Under the pieces are notes generated by a model. It was not told the origin of the DNA and did not search any database. It saw only the letters and a list, made by a program, of their open reading frames with translations. A stretch of DNA of 64,000 nucleotides, from NCBI RefSeq assembly GCF_011386835.1, contig NC_088800.1, positions 18,128,572 to 18,192,571 of the forward strand, given 5' to 3'. Position 1 is the first letter of the stretch; every line of letters begins with the position of its first letter. Source of the DNA: Chrysemys picta bellii. Taxonomy: Eukaryota; Chordata; Testudines; Emydidae. Shown here in pieces: positions 1-12,480 of the stretch. Both the position numbers and the translations under genes were made by a program.

Positions 1-120
1 CTTGAGCCCCATATACACAAGACTTTAAAGCAAGATAGGGATCAGTTTATATGTGGTTTTAACTACAACAGCTGTGAACACAGTTTGACCAGTCACTGTG
101 TATGTGGAGTCAAACATTAG

Positions 121-262
121 AGGCAAAATTTTCAAACGCATGTAAAATGACTTAGGAAACCAAGTCCTATTGCCAAAAGTGATGTAGGAATTAGGAGCTT
201 ATATCTCATTGAAAGTCTTCTTAAGTGCCTAAGACACTTTTTAGAATAGGACTTGGACTCTT
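121..262. repeat. old fold-back repeat, 'cttagg' family
   Basis: Degenerate inverted arms contain motifs such as tgacttagga and aagtcctattg on one side and ttaagtgcctaagac and ataggacttgg on the other, around a centre resembling cattgaaagtc. The layout matches other fold-back repeats in the window at 12206-12480 and 45381-45540. Heavy divergence suggests an ancient insertion. Boundaries are approximate. Confidence 0.5.
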
Positions 263-589
263 ACATCAGTTTGGTGCTTTAGAAAATTGTATCATAAAAC
301 TAGAGATGGAGCTGAGTAAGCGAACCCTCCTTACTTTTGAGAAAGTTAGGAGCTATCTGCATACGTTGTGACACAAATGAACCCATCTCTAGTTAAAACA
401 GTGGTTTTAAAAGTGTGTTCTCCAAGGCTAGCATGTTAGTCCTTGTCACAATGCACGCAGACTAGTCTGATTGCTAGAAACCATTGTGTTTGGAACCCTA
501 TTTAAATGTGGGTCCCTAACTGGGTTTAAAATCAAGCTGTTTGAATAAATGACTTTTTCATTTGCTAGCAGTTCACACCAAAAAAGAAA

Positions 590-902
590 TCCTTATGGGT
601 AGAAAAAATATTTTGTTTGACCTGAAACTAAACATTTCATTTCAATTTTGAGTATTTTTTAACTTAAAAAAAATAAAGATGAAGGAAATTTTGAAACAAA
701 ATTTCTTCAAATCAAAAAATTGAAACATTTTGACTTTTTTGGAATTTTTTTGTTTGTTTTTGTGTGCCGCCCACCCCCCCCCCCCCCCAGAAATTGAACA
801 ATTCCATGGAAACAACATGAACTATTTCAGAGTCAACAAATCTGCAAAAAAAAAAATGTTACCAAAAAAAGTTTCGGCTAAAAAATTTTACCCAGCTCTT
901 GT
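590..902. repeat. AT-rich dispersed repeat with C-run
   Basis: This AT-rich block is full of gaaacaaaat and ttgaaacattt words and ends in ggctaaaaaattttaccc followed by agctctt. The reverse complement of that end (agagctgggtaaaattt, then ttagccgaaac) closely resembles the start of the block at 23007, so the two look like copies of one family. A 15-base C run lies at 774-788. No coding potential is evident. Confidence 0.5.
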
Positions 903-1533
903 TTAAAGCCAAGAGCCTAAATTCTCATCAGTGCAGAAAAAAGAGCTCTTCCATTATTGGGCCTTCACTCACCTTTCACCCTCTCTTCTTCAGAATTCCA
1001 GTAGGGTGAATGTGTTTTCTGTGTTTCAAGGTTCAAAGCCCCCTCATGCCTTCTGTCCTATTCTGCCTCTTGCAGATTATTTCACTGACTTCCCCCCACC
1101 TGAAAAACAAACCCATCCCAGCCTCATTCAGACTGACCCCAGGGCATGGGTTCACAGTTTGAGAAATGGTATGCAAAAGAGCTGAGACACTTTACATAAA
1201 ATGTAGCTTGAAAATTGTCGCCATTTTGTTTTGGGTAAGGTTTGTACCCCTGACATTTCACCTGTCTGCCACATTTCAGAGAAGCAGTTCAGTTTTGCTC
1301 TTCACTTGAAATTTCACAAAATCTCAAGCAAAAGTGATGCAACGGCCATCTTTGAAATGTTTCTTTTGTGTACTGTTGGTGAGGGGGGAGGGTTAGAGAG
1401 GCAGACAAATTTATTATGCAGCAGATTGTTGCTATTGATCCCTGTCACAGAAGAAACTCTCCACTGTCTATGCTCCTGTATCCTTCACTGTACAATAGTA
1501 TATCTCCTCTTCACCAACTTCTTGTGTTCCCTC
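903..1533. other. no recognisable feature
   Basis: Ordinary intergenic or intronic sequence. Open frames here are short, have no recognisable protein motif and show no supporting splice or start context. Confidence 0.5.
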
Positions 1534-1833
1534 AGGGCTAGTCTTCACTTACCGGCTGGTCCGGAGGCATGCAATCGATGTTCTGGGATCGGTTTATCGC
1601 GTCTGGTTAAGACGCGATAAATCGATCCCGGATCGATCCCGGAAGTGCCCACAATCGGCGCCGGTACTCCAGCTCTCCGAGAGGAGTACGCGGCGTCGAC
1701 GGGGGGAGACTTCCGGCCGCGTCTGGACCCCGGTAAGTCCGGACTAAGGTACTTCGAATTCAGCTACGTTATTAACGTAGCTGAATTTGCGTACCTTAGT
1801 CCGAAGTCCGGACTAAGTGGGGACCAGCCCTTA
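1534..1833. mobile_element. MITE with two internal hairpins
   Basis: A CpG-rich island in AT-rich surroundings. Its ends are inverted (agggctagtcttcactta against taagtggggaccagccct). Inside are two strong hairpins: 1585-1604 pairs with 1610-1629, and 1741-1802 folds on itself around a cagctacgtta/taacgtagctg core. This is the layout of a non-autonomous DNA transposon. No transposase is present. The target duplication is unclear, perhaps a short TNA, so the superfamily is not assigned. Confidence 0.7.
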
Positions 1834-2640
1834 GTATTGAACCATGCTGTAGTGTGACAACTCTCTTATCTCTGTCATAGTTTCCTCACCTAAAGGTGAC
1901 CCATTGCTCTGCAGACTGACCACTGGTCCTCATGGCTGTTGTGAAGTGAAATGTCTAACCCACACAACTCCCCAAGGCAACAAGTCAGCAGACCATAAAA
2001 TAAGTGCCAGGATCTTTGCCACCATTTAGTTAAATAAGAGGGACACCAGGCATGTGGTGGAATTTAGGTCAAGCAGGCATGATACAAAGATCAACATCAC
2101 TGTAGCAAACCCCAGCAGTAGGAATGAGAGACAGGCAGTGCTCAGATGAGCAAATAGGTGCTCATTGGAATACAAAAAGCAGCTGCAGGAGTTAGACCAG
2201 TTCTGTCCCCTCAGTGTCATCAATGCATTAGTGATTTTTTTCTATCAATAGGATGAAGCCACAAAATTCAGATCTGGCTCTTGATCTCAAACACCCACAA
2301 GTTCCAGGGTGTTGGTGTCTGGGGTTCTGTGATGGGTCTTTCTTTGTGTTGCACCTACACAGTCCCAAAAGCAGTGATGATGTCCTTAAAAAAACAACCA
2401 AACTAGAGCAAAAGCAACAGCCTTCCAGCCAGCTCCCCCATAGGAGCTCTTCTCTTTGTTATAAATAAGTAGTTGAAGCACTTTCCCTTCTGACCTACTT
2501 ACTCATAAACACTCCTATGCTGCACTGGATGTACAGGCTGAGACATGGGATGGGGAAGAGGATAAGGTACAAGGGGAAATAGGCTGGAGCAGAGGCTCAA
2601 GGAGACTAGGCTGGAAAGAAAGGAGCTCCCCTTGAACCTC
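1834..2640. other. no recognisable feature
   Basis: Unique-looking sequence with only short open frames and no family resemblance that I can see. Confidence 0.5.
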
Positions 2641-2878
2641 CATTATGCCTTGATTCCACATACCTATTATCACTGCCTTGTATTATGTGAGCACCTAAAG
2701 ATCTCAATCCGCTGGGCTGGGCTTTGTGCATACAACTAGACTGCCCCTGCCTCAAAGAGCTCACAATTCAAATAGACAAGTCAAAATTGGAGAAGGGGAA
2801 AAAGGTGAAATAACTTGCCCACAGCTAAACAGTGGGTCAGTAGCAGAGCCAAGATTAGAATGAAGGTCCTAGACGACA
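2641..2878 (+). repeat. MIR-like (CORE-SINE) remnant
   Basis: Contains diverged versions of blocks typical of old amniote SINEs: ctcaaagagctcacaatt, then acttgcccacagctaa, then gtcagtagcagagccaag. The order and spacing fit the MIR/CORE-SINE type. It is heavily mutated and boundaries are approximate. Confidence 0.55.
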
Positions 2879-3966
2879 CTGCCTTATACCCCCCGCTTTT
2901 TCCCTCCACAGCTGTATCCCCTTTAATCTCTGTTCTTCAGCAGAGCTTTGCAAGGCGTTCCCCAGTTTCCATTTGTCTTCGTTGTTACATAGCTGGATAA
3001 TTGCTGCACAAAAACAAGCTTGTTCATCTCACTGAAACATATGACAAAAAAACTATTATAAATGTGTTATGTGTAACATAAATATGTTAATATTATATAA
3101 TTTCAATAGAAGTTGATCTCAAGATGAATATTGTAACTAGCGCCTGTGAAGGTGGGGCCAGAGCTCATTTGCTTAGACTGCAATGGGGCCAGACAGTAAC
3201 AAGTTGGAGAACCACTAACCTGGTCATAGTGGATAGTTTGCAAAGAACAGGGCCGGAATATGTTCGCACACAGTGTTCATTGAACAATTTTGAATAATGA
3301 AAAAATGTGTAAAAAATCAAAATCTGATTGTGGATAATGCATGAACAGAGAAAGCTAAATTAGTCAAATAAATTGTTCACTATAGCTAGTTTGTCCATTC
3401 TCTAATGAGAATTAAATCTCTACCAGGTGAGTGGCAGATAGCTAATAAAGAGTTTCTTCCTCTGAGCTGACTAGAGGGGAGAACAGCTTGCCACAGATCT
3501 AAATTTTAATCACTTATCATTTTGAAGTAAATTCAGGCCACCTGGCAGTTTATATAAACTTAAACCACTCTTCTAGCTTTTGTTGAAGAATTGTCAATGC
3601 GGTAGAGACATCCCTGGTATGACATTCTGCATCGCTGCTTATTAAATTAAGAATGAAATATGGTCTAACTAATAAGGGAGGCCATTGGCTTTACAAGAAC
3701 TCACACAATAGTGAGCGTGTGGTTAGGTTTCGTCTTCATTACAGAATTGTATCGTGTTAGAAGACAGCTGTTGAAGAGTCAGATTAGCTAACAGGATGCC
3801 GATCACAATTTTTTGATGGCTGTTTTGTGTTGGTTAAGAAACTATTTTCCCACACAGCTTACAAGCTGAAAGACATTGACAGTAACTATCAAAGGGCATT
3901 CTCTGAGGGACTGAAGTTCCAGTGGAATCTCTATGTAGACCCATGATGGCAATTCAAAACTAATTA
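2879..3966. other. no recognisable feature
   Basis: AT-rich sequence with no convincing gene or repeat structure. Confidence 0.5.
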
Positions 3967-4750
3967 TTATTATTATTTAGCATTTGTATAACCATAGTAC
4001 CTAGGGGCCCTAGTCGTGTGCTAGGCACTGTACAAACACAGAGGAAGAAGACAGTCCCTGCCCCAAAGAAATTACAATAAGACAAGAGACAACAGATAGA
4101 TACAGACAGATGGGGGAGTAAAAAAAAATACCATGAGTATGTCTACACTGCAGTTAAACACCCATGGCTGGCCTGCATCAGCTGTCTCGGGCTCATGGAG
4201 CTCAGGCTGCCAGGCTATAAAATTGCAACATAGACAGCTGGACTCGGGCTGTGGAGCCTGGTCTCTGGGGCGCTCCCCCATTGCAGGGTCAGATGTCTAC
4301 ACTGTAGTTTTATAGCCTGCAGCCCCGCGAGCCCGAATCAACTTACATAGACCAGCCATGGTTGTTTCATTGCAGTGTAGACATAGCCAATGAGACAATA
4401 CTGGCCAGCATGACAGGCAATGTTATCAGTGCACCAGCAGCCTAGCTATTGTCAAGTTTTTTTTTATAGGAATCAAGGCAAAGGAGAGTTTTGAGGAGGG
4501 TTGTGAAGGAAGATAAAGTGTACGTTTTGCAGATGTTTATGAGGAGCTCCTCCCAAGGGTGAGGGGCAGCTTGGAAGAAAACATGAAGGTTCTTGTTTGA
4601 AAATGTAACAAGTGGGTGATGGAGAATGGCATCATGGGACAAGCAGAGGCAGAAGTCTAAATCTTGCTGGTGAATGAGAGAAAATAGGTAGAGGGGGATA
4701 GATCATTAAGTGCCTTGAAATTGAAGACAAGCAGCTTATGTACCTATGTA
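3967..4750 (+). repeat. old dispersed repeat, split by a MITE
   Basis: The left part (3967-4137) has a TTA run, then gtgctaggcactgtacaaac and tccctgccccaaagaaatta. The right part (4387-4750) resumes with caatgagacaatactggcc and includes gaggagctcctcccaagg. Similar wording recurs at 56400-57670, which supports a dispersed family. The element at 4138-4386 sits inside it and so is younger. The family name is not known to me. Confidence 0.55.
4138..4386. mobile_element. MITE, TATGTCTACACTGC termini
   Basis: Inverted ends tatgtctacactgcagtta and gcagtgtagacata enclose 249 bp with no coding capacity. Flanks are ccatgag on the left and ccaatgag on the right, consistent with an 8-bp duplication in which the left copy lost one base. 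That length would fit hAT, but the ends are not the canonical CAG type, so the superfamily is tentative. The insertion interrupts an older repeat. Confidence 0.75.
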
Positions 4751-4930
4751 GCCCTAAGCAGTTGACTGTTCAGACACAGATACTCTTTGTCAGAAATGAC
4801 CGGCAGGCAGTGGTATGAAGCTAAATCTCCCTCACTGTTTTCTGTTCTTGTTAAAGTTCAGTGTGAGAAACATCATGGGGTGGGGAAAGCAGAGACTTAG
4901 AGAAACATGTGCACACTGTGAGATCTTGGG

Positions 4931-5036
4931 GCTGATTCTGATCTCACACTGGTTTTATGCCGGTATACTCCATGGACTGCAATGGGGTTATGCTGGATTT
5001 ACACCAGTAGTAAGTGAGATCCGAATCCGGTTCTGT
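4931..5036. repeat. fold-back repeat, 'ttacaccagtgtaaat' family
   Basis: The arms (gctgattctgatctcacact and taagtgagatccgaatcc) are inverted around a catggactgcaatgg centre. At least ten other degenerate members lie in this window. The arms would fold into a long hairpin if transcribed. Confidence 0.6.
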
Positions 5037-5303
5037 CTGTAAAGCACCATACATACCTGTAGCAAATAACAAATACAATTAAAGGAAGAAAATTCCTGTC
5101 AGTAACTAGTTACCTTAGCTGACTTCTCTCCCCAGCCTCTAGTATGGAGGTACAAATCTCCTTCTGGGCAAATATTATTTTCAGATGTTCATAAAAAATT
5201 CCTGTTGAGTTCAATGTGAATTGTCGATGTATATCACAATTTGTCTCTACAGGAAATACTAATATAAAGGAGGCAGAACAGGGACCCAGAGAACGGGATT
5301 GAC

Positions 5304-5330
5304 AATTTATTTTATTTTATTTTATTTAAA
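5304..5330 (+). repeat. (TTTTA)n simple repeat
   Basis: About five tandem ttatt/tttta units. Confidence 0.9.
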
Positions 5331-5422
5331 TTTATTTTTGTTTCCTGTTTCTTGGCAATTGGAATCCTAACAACTCCAGGAATGAAATTTATCAGATGAG
5401 GGATGACTATGAGAAAGAACCT

Positions 5423-5493
5423 GGACCAAATTCTGTTCTACGTCACCTGCATACAACCCCACATGTGGGTAACTGAGAACAGATTTTGGCCCA
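5423..5493. repeat. fold-back repeat, degenerate
   Basis: The arms (ggaccaaattctgttct and gaacagattttggcccaa) are inverted. Same family type as 4931-5036, heavily diverged. Confidence 0.5.
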
Positions 5494-8400
5494 ATTATGG
5501 TAATTAATTCTCTGCTCCTCTTTATTACTCATATTTTTACCCATAGGAAATCTCCAATTGGTGTATTTTTATCAAAGTCTTTCAAACCTTTATGTTGTGT
5601 TCATAAAAAGAAATAAAACTCAATTAATCTTCCTGAATTGTAAGCTGATGGGGAAATTGTAATCAATATAGCTTTTTAAAAAAGAAAACAGACTCCAGTT
5701 AAAATGAATGAACATTTAAGACCTGCAATTGCTAAATAAATAAATAAAAATCCACACTTCCAAGTCTGGGGGGAAAACCCCTACTATGTTATGTCAGTGC
5801 TAAAAATAAGTAAATTAAAGAATAAATACCTCATAGCTTATTTGCAGATAGTTGTACATATTTAGAAAAAAAAAGGTAATAGGCCTTAGGTCAGCTGCAT
5901 TGATTTAATGCCTTTACTTAGGCTGCCAGAGCAGAGGTAGAATCTCCTCACACTGCATTAGGAGTGCCTCAAGCCTCTGTGACTCCTTTTGATCAAATCT
6001 CTGTGAAAGATGAGTGTCATGGCCTCTTCAAGCCAGCTGTGAGGGGGCTGCCCTGTGACTGGAGGGACATGCTGGAACACACCACTCTGGGGCATTGAGG
6101 TGAGAGCTCGCTGCAGAGGTGAGAGGCAGACACAACTTAGTACTGTAGGTCTGGAGAACACCAAGGGGGAGGATCTTATTTCACTCCCCTGTGCACAGTC
6201 TGAGCATACATCAGACCTGGAGGTGCACAGATTCAGACAAGAGTAAAGAGGCGTGTGATGATTCTGTCTTAGTACTTGTACAGACAGGAGTGTTTCCAGT
6301 ACTTCTTTGTACAACTCGCTGAGGGAATGGGAACCTGTTTTATAGCTCTGGAAACATATGCACAGTAAGAATGTCTGAGGTAAGGAAAGTTCTTTGCAGT
6401 TGTATATGAATGCATATTTTCACTGTACAACTTCTACTTGTGACTATGTACTGTGGAAACTCGAAAATCTGTGGTGGTGTTGATTTGGATAATGGCTTTA
6501 GTGATTCTTAAACTGTTCTCTCCGTTTCTGCCTTAATTACTAAAAGAAACTATGCAAGTGTTAGGCTAGATTATTTACAAAATCCTGTTATTCTACCTGA
6601 AATACATAGTGAACAGCTCTATGGCTCTATGAAAATAAATAATGCAAAATCTTAAGAAGGCTGTAATAAAACAGAACCATTGCTTGGATAATTGTTTTCC
6701 TATTGAAGTAGTGGCATCCGTAAATCATAAATACTTAAGAATGTTTAATTGTACAAGTCCTGAATATACATTAATAGCAATAAAATCTGTGATTTGCGAC
6801 TTAAATGTATTCTGAGCCAAGTGCTTTAAGCAAATACATTATCATTATTATGATGTATATATGCACTGGAGACCAGACAACAATATCATTTCACTATGAA
6901 GTTCTAGTGGAATTAGCACAAAGTGGAGGCTAATGTATGCCCTTTATATACAAATCACTGCTCACTATTCAACATCCAGAAAAATAAGGCAGTAATCTTT
7001 TTCTTAGAGATCCAGTCTGCATGTCTGTATTTCAGTTTTTACTTTCAAGTAATTAGGAGGCTTAAGTAGTGAATCAGAATTTAAGACACTCATTTTATTT
7101 CTTACGATTTTTCGCCATGAAGAAAAATAAATATGGCATTAACTGTCAGCTTAACCCAGTGCTATTTTGGTAGATGTGTTTAAAGAAAAAGCATTTTACT
7201 TTCTGCTCTATTAATTGGTCAAGTACCCTAGCCTCCAGTTTAACAAATGCTTGTTTTAAAAATGAAGAGTCGGCGTATTGCTAACCCATGGAGAGGGTTT
7301 CTGATCTATACAGACTATGGTTTATCCTGTTTTAAAATGCTGAGGGTAATAAATGACAGCTGCTTTTAAAAAATGGTTCTTCTACACTGGATAATTTAGG
7401 AACTCATGGATGATTGTGATTTTGGGGTTTGAGAGGAAGAGGGAAAGAGAAAAAAGTAACAATTTTTCATTGTTTTAATTTAAAACAAATCATTTGAAAG
7501 GCAACTAGCACTTAAATAGCACAGCTGATCTGGAGTGGTAGACTGCTGTGTTCATTTGGTTGAGTTTTTGTTCAAGTGTTTTATAAATCCCTTTAAACAA
7601 AATCATGTAACTACTTGGCTTCTTGAACCTCAGGAGCTGATTGTTTGTCTTATCTTTTGGTGAGCTAGCTCTGTGTTATGTTGCAAAACCTTCAGGCATG
7701 TTGTGTTTCTTCGTGTTCCTGCAGTCTGCAAGTGAAGTCAGCTTCATTAGTTTCATGATGGCACATCAGTGCATGGCTGGTGTTGCCGCTTCCTTCAAGC
7801 TAGTCCTGGAGCATGATCTGGGTTGCCTTGGTTTGGATAAGCTTGTAAGGATTTGTCAGCCAGATGTGACAAGATTGTCAAGAGGCAAGTAAAGAAGGAG
7901 ATCTGATATTAATCAGTGCATAGCTTGGAGCCAAACTTTCTCAAATGCAGTGTAGTAACATGTTCTTCTCATTTACTGCTTCTCTTTGTGGCTATGGAAC
8001 TGCCACTGTCTGAGTTTGACGGTTAAAGGGGATGCCAGCTAATAGCCTTTAATTGTAAGGATAAAATTCTAGGTGGAAAAAAGATCATAGGTTTCTATTT
8101 TTAACTTCTTTTCAAAAATATAGTTCAGCATACTGAAAAAATACATAGGCACTTGATTCTGGTAAAGTCTTAATATTTCTATAGTCAGATTTTTAAAATA
8201 TTGAAACTGGGGTTCAGTTCCAAACATTCAGGGAACATGACTTGGAACATGAGTCAGGGAGCCCCAATGTTATTTCTGGTTCCAGTGTGATGAAGGCTGC
8301 CAGGGATATTTTTAATTGCTGAGAATAATGTGGGTTGTTTTTCTTTATTTTAGTGATGGTGACAGAAAGAGAACAGTATATGCTGAAGAATGCTCCCCCC

Positions 8401-8877
8401 ACCCATTTTTTTTCCAGCTGAAAAGGATCATTAGTACATTTAATTGACTTTCAAAGAGCATACCCCATATTATTACGTTGTCTGTATACCACTAGGTTAT
8501 AAAGCCACTAAGTTTTCCCTACCAAACACTATAATTCTGCATTTTGGTTAGAATTAATCTTTGGTATTAGTGAACAGATACAGTATTTCATAAACAGAGT
8601 TATATTTTAGCAATAGGTGAACAGATCTGAAAGGCATTTCTAATCCTATACATGAGGAAATTCTTTTTTTTCCCTTGAAGACCCCAAATAAAACTCCTAG
8701 GAACACTAACCGTGACAAGAATGTTTAATTGTTTTCCAAATTCTTTAATCTATAGCACCTTTCCTTCTTGCACTTTTCCTTCATATCTTAACAAGAATGA
8801 TAAACGCAAATACATACATACCCACCGGAAATGTGCATCTTTAAAATAACATAGAAAAGTTTTCTGCAAGTTTGGGG
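5494..8877. other. repeat-poor AT-rich tract, no gene seen
   Basis: About 3.4 kb in which I recognise no MITE, SINE or LINE. Open frames, including one at 7641-7892, have no recognisable motif. It lies upstream of the first visible BNC1 exon, so it is intron 1 or 5' flanking DNA. Absence of recognisable repeats can mark conserved noncoding sequence but does not prove it. Confidence 0.4.
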
Positions 8878-8943
8878 CCACATTCTGCACTCACTGAAAA
8901 TTGAGGTGAAATCTTACCCTACTCCAGCAAGAACAGGTTTGGG
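8878..8943. repeat. fold-back repeat half-copy
   Basis: Resembles one arm and centre of the ttacaccagtgtaaat family (gccacattctgcactcactg, ending in tttgggcc). It directly abuts the MITE target site at 8944. Confidence 0.4.
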
Positions 8944-8951
8944 CCTTTTGG

Positions 8952-9074
8952 TAGGGTGACCAGATGTCCCATTTTTAAAGGGACAGTCCTGTTTTTTGGG
9001 ACTTTTTCTTATATAGGCGCCTATTACCCCCACCCCCTGTCCCATTTTTTCACAGTTGCTATCTGGTCACCCTA
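8952..9074. mobile_element. hAT-type MITE, TAGGGTGACCAGA termini
   Basis: A 123-bp element bounded by tagggtgaccaga and tctggtcaccctacc-type inverted ends. Flanks ccttttgg (8944-8951) and ccttgtgg (9075-9082) form an 8-bp target duplication with one mismatch. The same family occurs at 14995-15118 and 32303-32475. Non-coding; it would have been mobilised by a transposase encoded elsewhere. Confidence 0.85.
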
Positions 9075-9400
9075 CCTTGTGGTACCAAATGTCCTGAATA
9101 AAGCAAATTTGTACCCTCAGTAAAACTGAACAATATTATAAAAAATCTGTTCATACAACAAGTGTATCATTTCATTTCCAATTAGATAATCCACAAATTA
9201 AGGTGATATTTTCAGCAATAAAGTAGCAGTATTTCATCTAAATAAAATTAAGAGTGCATCATATGCAAGCAAATCTCAGTTCTTTTTATTTTAAAACATG
9301 GTTTCTGCAACATGCTTTATTTTTAAAAAAGTAGTTTTTATATATTCTGGTATATGGTAAATGTTGCCGTGCAGTCAACAAGCTGAAATTCAGGACTGAA

Positions 9401-9466
9401 TATTGAAGTCCTTACTCAGGCAAAACACCCATTAAGCAAGGACTGCAGTTTGGTCCTTTGGGCCTT
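9401..9466. repeat. fold-back repeat, 'cctgcagtccttactcaggc' family
   Basis: Arms gaagtccttactcagg and aagcaaggactgcagt are inverted around a short cacccattaag centre. Better preserved relatives are at 31960-32026 and 55643-55742. Confidence 0.55.
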
Positions 9467-12205
9467 ATCCTGTTATAATTAGCTGCTTGGTGCAGGTTCA
9501 GGTCCTCTATTTCTGTTAGGTTCTCTCTCTGCAGCCACCATTTTTGTCTTAGCAAGTGCAAGAGGTAAGATAGTAAAAGAACTTTCATTGCCGCCCCCTC
9601 TGTTTTTAATTGCCCATAACTGCCTCCAAAAAAATTTCTCTTGGGACTAAAACTTTCCATGTTCAGGCTCTGCCCATAGATGAATTTTTTGGGGGGGAAG
9701 AAATCTCCATAGATATTTTAGAGTTATGAACAGTGAATATCCATTCTATGCCTTCAAATCACTTTAAGATTTTTTTTTTAACAAACACATGAATAATGAA
9801 AAAATGGTCACACTTTAACGCTTCAAATTTCACATGTGGCTAGCCCACAATGAGAAATAGTCACTGTGTGTATTTGAAAATAGGTATTAAATTACAGTGT
9901 TAGAAGTCATTTTAAAATTGGTTATTCATGTTGAGGGAAAAATTACTTATTTTTAAATTGTTTATCTGCCTGCAGTGGTGTGGATTTGCATAAAATATTG
10001 CGTAAATTTGTAGCATCATAGACTGTATCTTGTGTGTGTACAGGCAGTGTGATTGAGTTTAAAAATTATGGAATTGTGTAAAGTAAAATTGTGTAACAGT
10101 CTATTGCAGAGTATGTTAGTGTTTATTCCTTTTTAAAAATATAAATATTTAAAAGAATGGGGAAAAAAATTAAATGCGAAAAATTAAGTCCATATAACAT
10201 TATGGCTGCAGACTTAAACAGCAAAGTGAAGAGAGGAAAAAGTTAAGATTATCTTTGCAACATTAACTCACCTACATTGCTCATCTATAGAACTTTTTAA
10301 TATTGGTAAGACTGTTACCATACGTTTTCAACTATGCATTTATGTGCAATGTGCGTAACTTAATATTGTTTATATTTTTTTCGTTTCCTAACTATTGTGT
10401 GTAAATTTGAAACGTTAAATTTGTGTTAGCCTAGGGTTTTGGTTTTGTTTAATTAAACTTTAGTGGCTCTCTAGCTTCAATGTAACATGGTGTTGTGTAT
10501 GTATGTATGCAGGGTACACATAAATATGTACAAACAGTGTGTGTGCAACATCCTATATATAACATTAAATGAGACGCAATCGGGTTTATTTTAATAATTT
10601 TCACATAGTTCAAATTCAATGACCTGTCCCTACCTCAGAATCCTTAACTAAAAACGTTACTGTTAAACAGCTGTGGTTTGTCAAATGAGTATGCAGTGAT
10701 CTATTATTCATTGTTGAATATATAGTGGGAAATTTTCCTATGCTACCAGAAATAGGTTGCCTTATAAATTTACTTTAAAATAAACTTCTGTGCTTCATGT
10801 AATGGGTATTACATAATCCCTTAAATTTTGCAGGGTATTACAGTCTATACATTCCTGCATTGTGGGCAGTTATGTAATGGTGCATTGTAACGTTACTGAT
10901 TCAGTATGTATGAAAATAATTTCAATTTGGTTGTAGGGTCAAGCTTAAATAATACCCATGAGATGATGACACCTGAGACAGTTTCTAGCCCTAATTCCCA
11001 CTTCTCTTTGTTCTATGCTAATTGGATAATAAAAAAGTATATGAATCTTTTTCCTGGTTTGAGAAAATAATCGTTAAATGCACACCTGTTGTTTATAAAT
11101 ATGTAAGATTAATTGCAAAGATCGTGTATCTATAAACGTGTTGTCTAATGGCAAATTTGGGCTTTACTGGCCAATGTGTTTTGCTTTAAAAGTACCCATT
11201 TTGTGTGTGTGTGTGTGTGTGTGTGCGCGCTTTCTTTTGTCTTAGTAGTTATTTTGACAGTGGCCATTAACAGAAGTTGCCTTGAGGGGCCCTGGAGGGT
11301 AAATGACTTGCATGAGGAGTGTTTTTCATCCCACAAGTTATGTTATCATTTAGGTCTGGCCTTCTGGTATGTTACCTTTTTGAGAAACTCCTCCATTCGC
11401 TTTCTCTCCCAGTTGCACTGTCTGAGGCTCTCAGTCCTAGACACCTATCTGTCAGCGTTAACGTTGCTGTTAAGCAAGACTGAATGCTTGCATTACATTT
11501 TGAAAAAGTCTTTACTTTGTATAATCCTCTATCGCGGACATTTGCTTTCAATGCAATGTTTTATCAGGAGAAGTTTTTAACTAAGTGACTGTGTATGGAC
11601 TATAGGCCCATAAGTCTGAGGTCCATTCCAGCCCTTGAAGTTAATGCATGTGGGTGGTTTGACTGAGTAGAGTCATCAATATTGGGCTCGTATACAGAAA
11701 ACATACATAGACAGTACTAATTCCATCTTGAACTGGACTTCCTTTGCATCCTCAATTTTATGGGCACAAAATATCACAGAGGCAATTTAAGCATTTCGGT
11801 ATCTAAGTATCAATTTTTACCCACAAGTGAGATAGTTGGGGTCAAATTCAGCACTGACGTATATCTTGTTCATGTCAACAAAAGGCAATGGGATAGCATC
11901 AGATGTAAATCAGAACTTGGTCTGTAGACATTCAAATTATAGAAATTGTACCTCCATATACTTGTATCCTCAAATTGTTGGTGTATAAAGAGAAGTCAGG
12001 TTTGATTATCTGACTCTAAATACAAAATATTGTCTATAGTTGAATGCATACACTAGGGATCCAGATAATTAACTGTGTTTTCTGCAGTCTTCTTTTATAA
12101 AGTATACTCAGAACTAGGAAACATTGTGAATGAAAGGTGTATGCCTATGAGGTGTAATCTCCCAACAATCCACATTTATGCCGAGTTTAGTGATGTCACA
12201 AGACT
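9467..12205. other. repeat-poor AT-rich tract, no gene seen
   Basis: Mostly unique-looking DNA except for the TG microsatellite at 11202-11230 and a weak fold-back-like stretch near 11826-11935. The open frame at 11176-11580 runs through the microsatellite and has no recognisable motif. Probably intron 1 or 5' flank of BNC1. Confidence 0.4.
11202..11230 (+). repeat. (TG)n microsatellite
   Basis: About 12-14 uninterrupted TG units followed by cgcgc. Confidence 0.95.
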
Positions 12206-12480
12206 GGCCAAAATTTTCAAACTTGAATGCCTTAAGTTAGACTCCCAAATCCATAGTGAGCTTTTTGCTCAGATTTTCAAAGGTGCTGAGCACCTGGTGC
12301 TCCTTTTGACTTTAGTGGGAGCTTGGCTGCTCAGCACCTCTGAAATCGCGGTCATTTATTTAGGAGCCTAATCCTGGATTTAGGAACCCATGTGTCAGCA
12401 CCCAGGTATGACCATATTTGTGTGTAAGTGGGATTTTCAAAGGCACTCTGCTGTCATTGAAGTCAGGGGTTGAAGTTGCA
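12206..12480. repeat. fold-back repeat, 'aggcacctaaat' family
   Basis: Contains repeated attttcaaaggtgctgagca and ctcagcacctctgaaat arms and a second attttcaaaggcac arm with a cattgaagtca centre. Related blocks are at 45381-45540 and 48243-48330. Appears to hold two overlapping or nested hairpins. Confidence 0.55.

Noticed and set aside
7641..7892. 83-codon frame as a candidate upstream BNC1 exon
   Set aside because: No similarity to the basonuclin N-terminus and no matching splice context.
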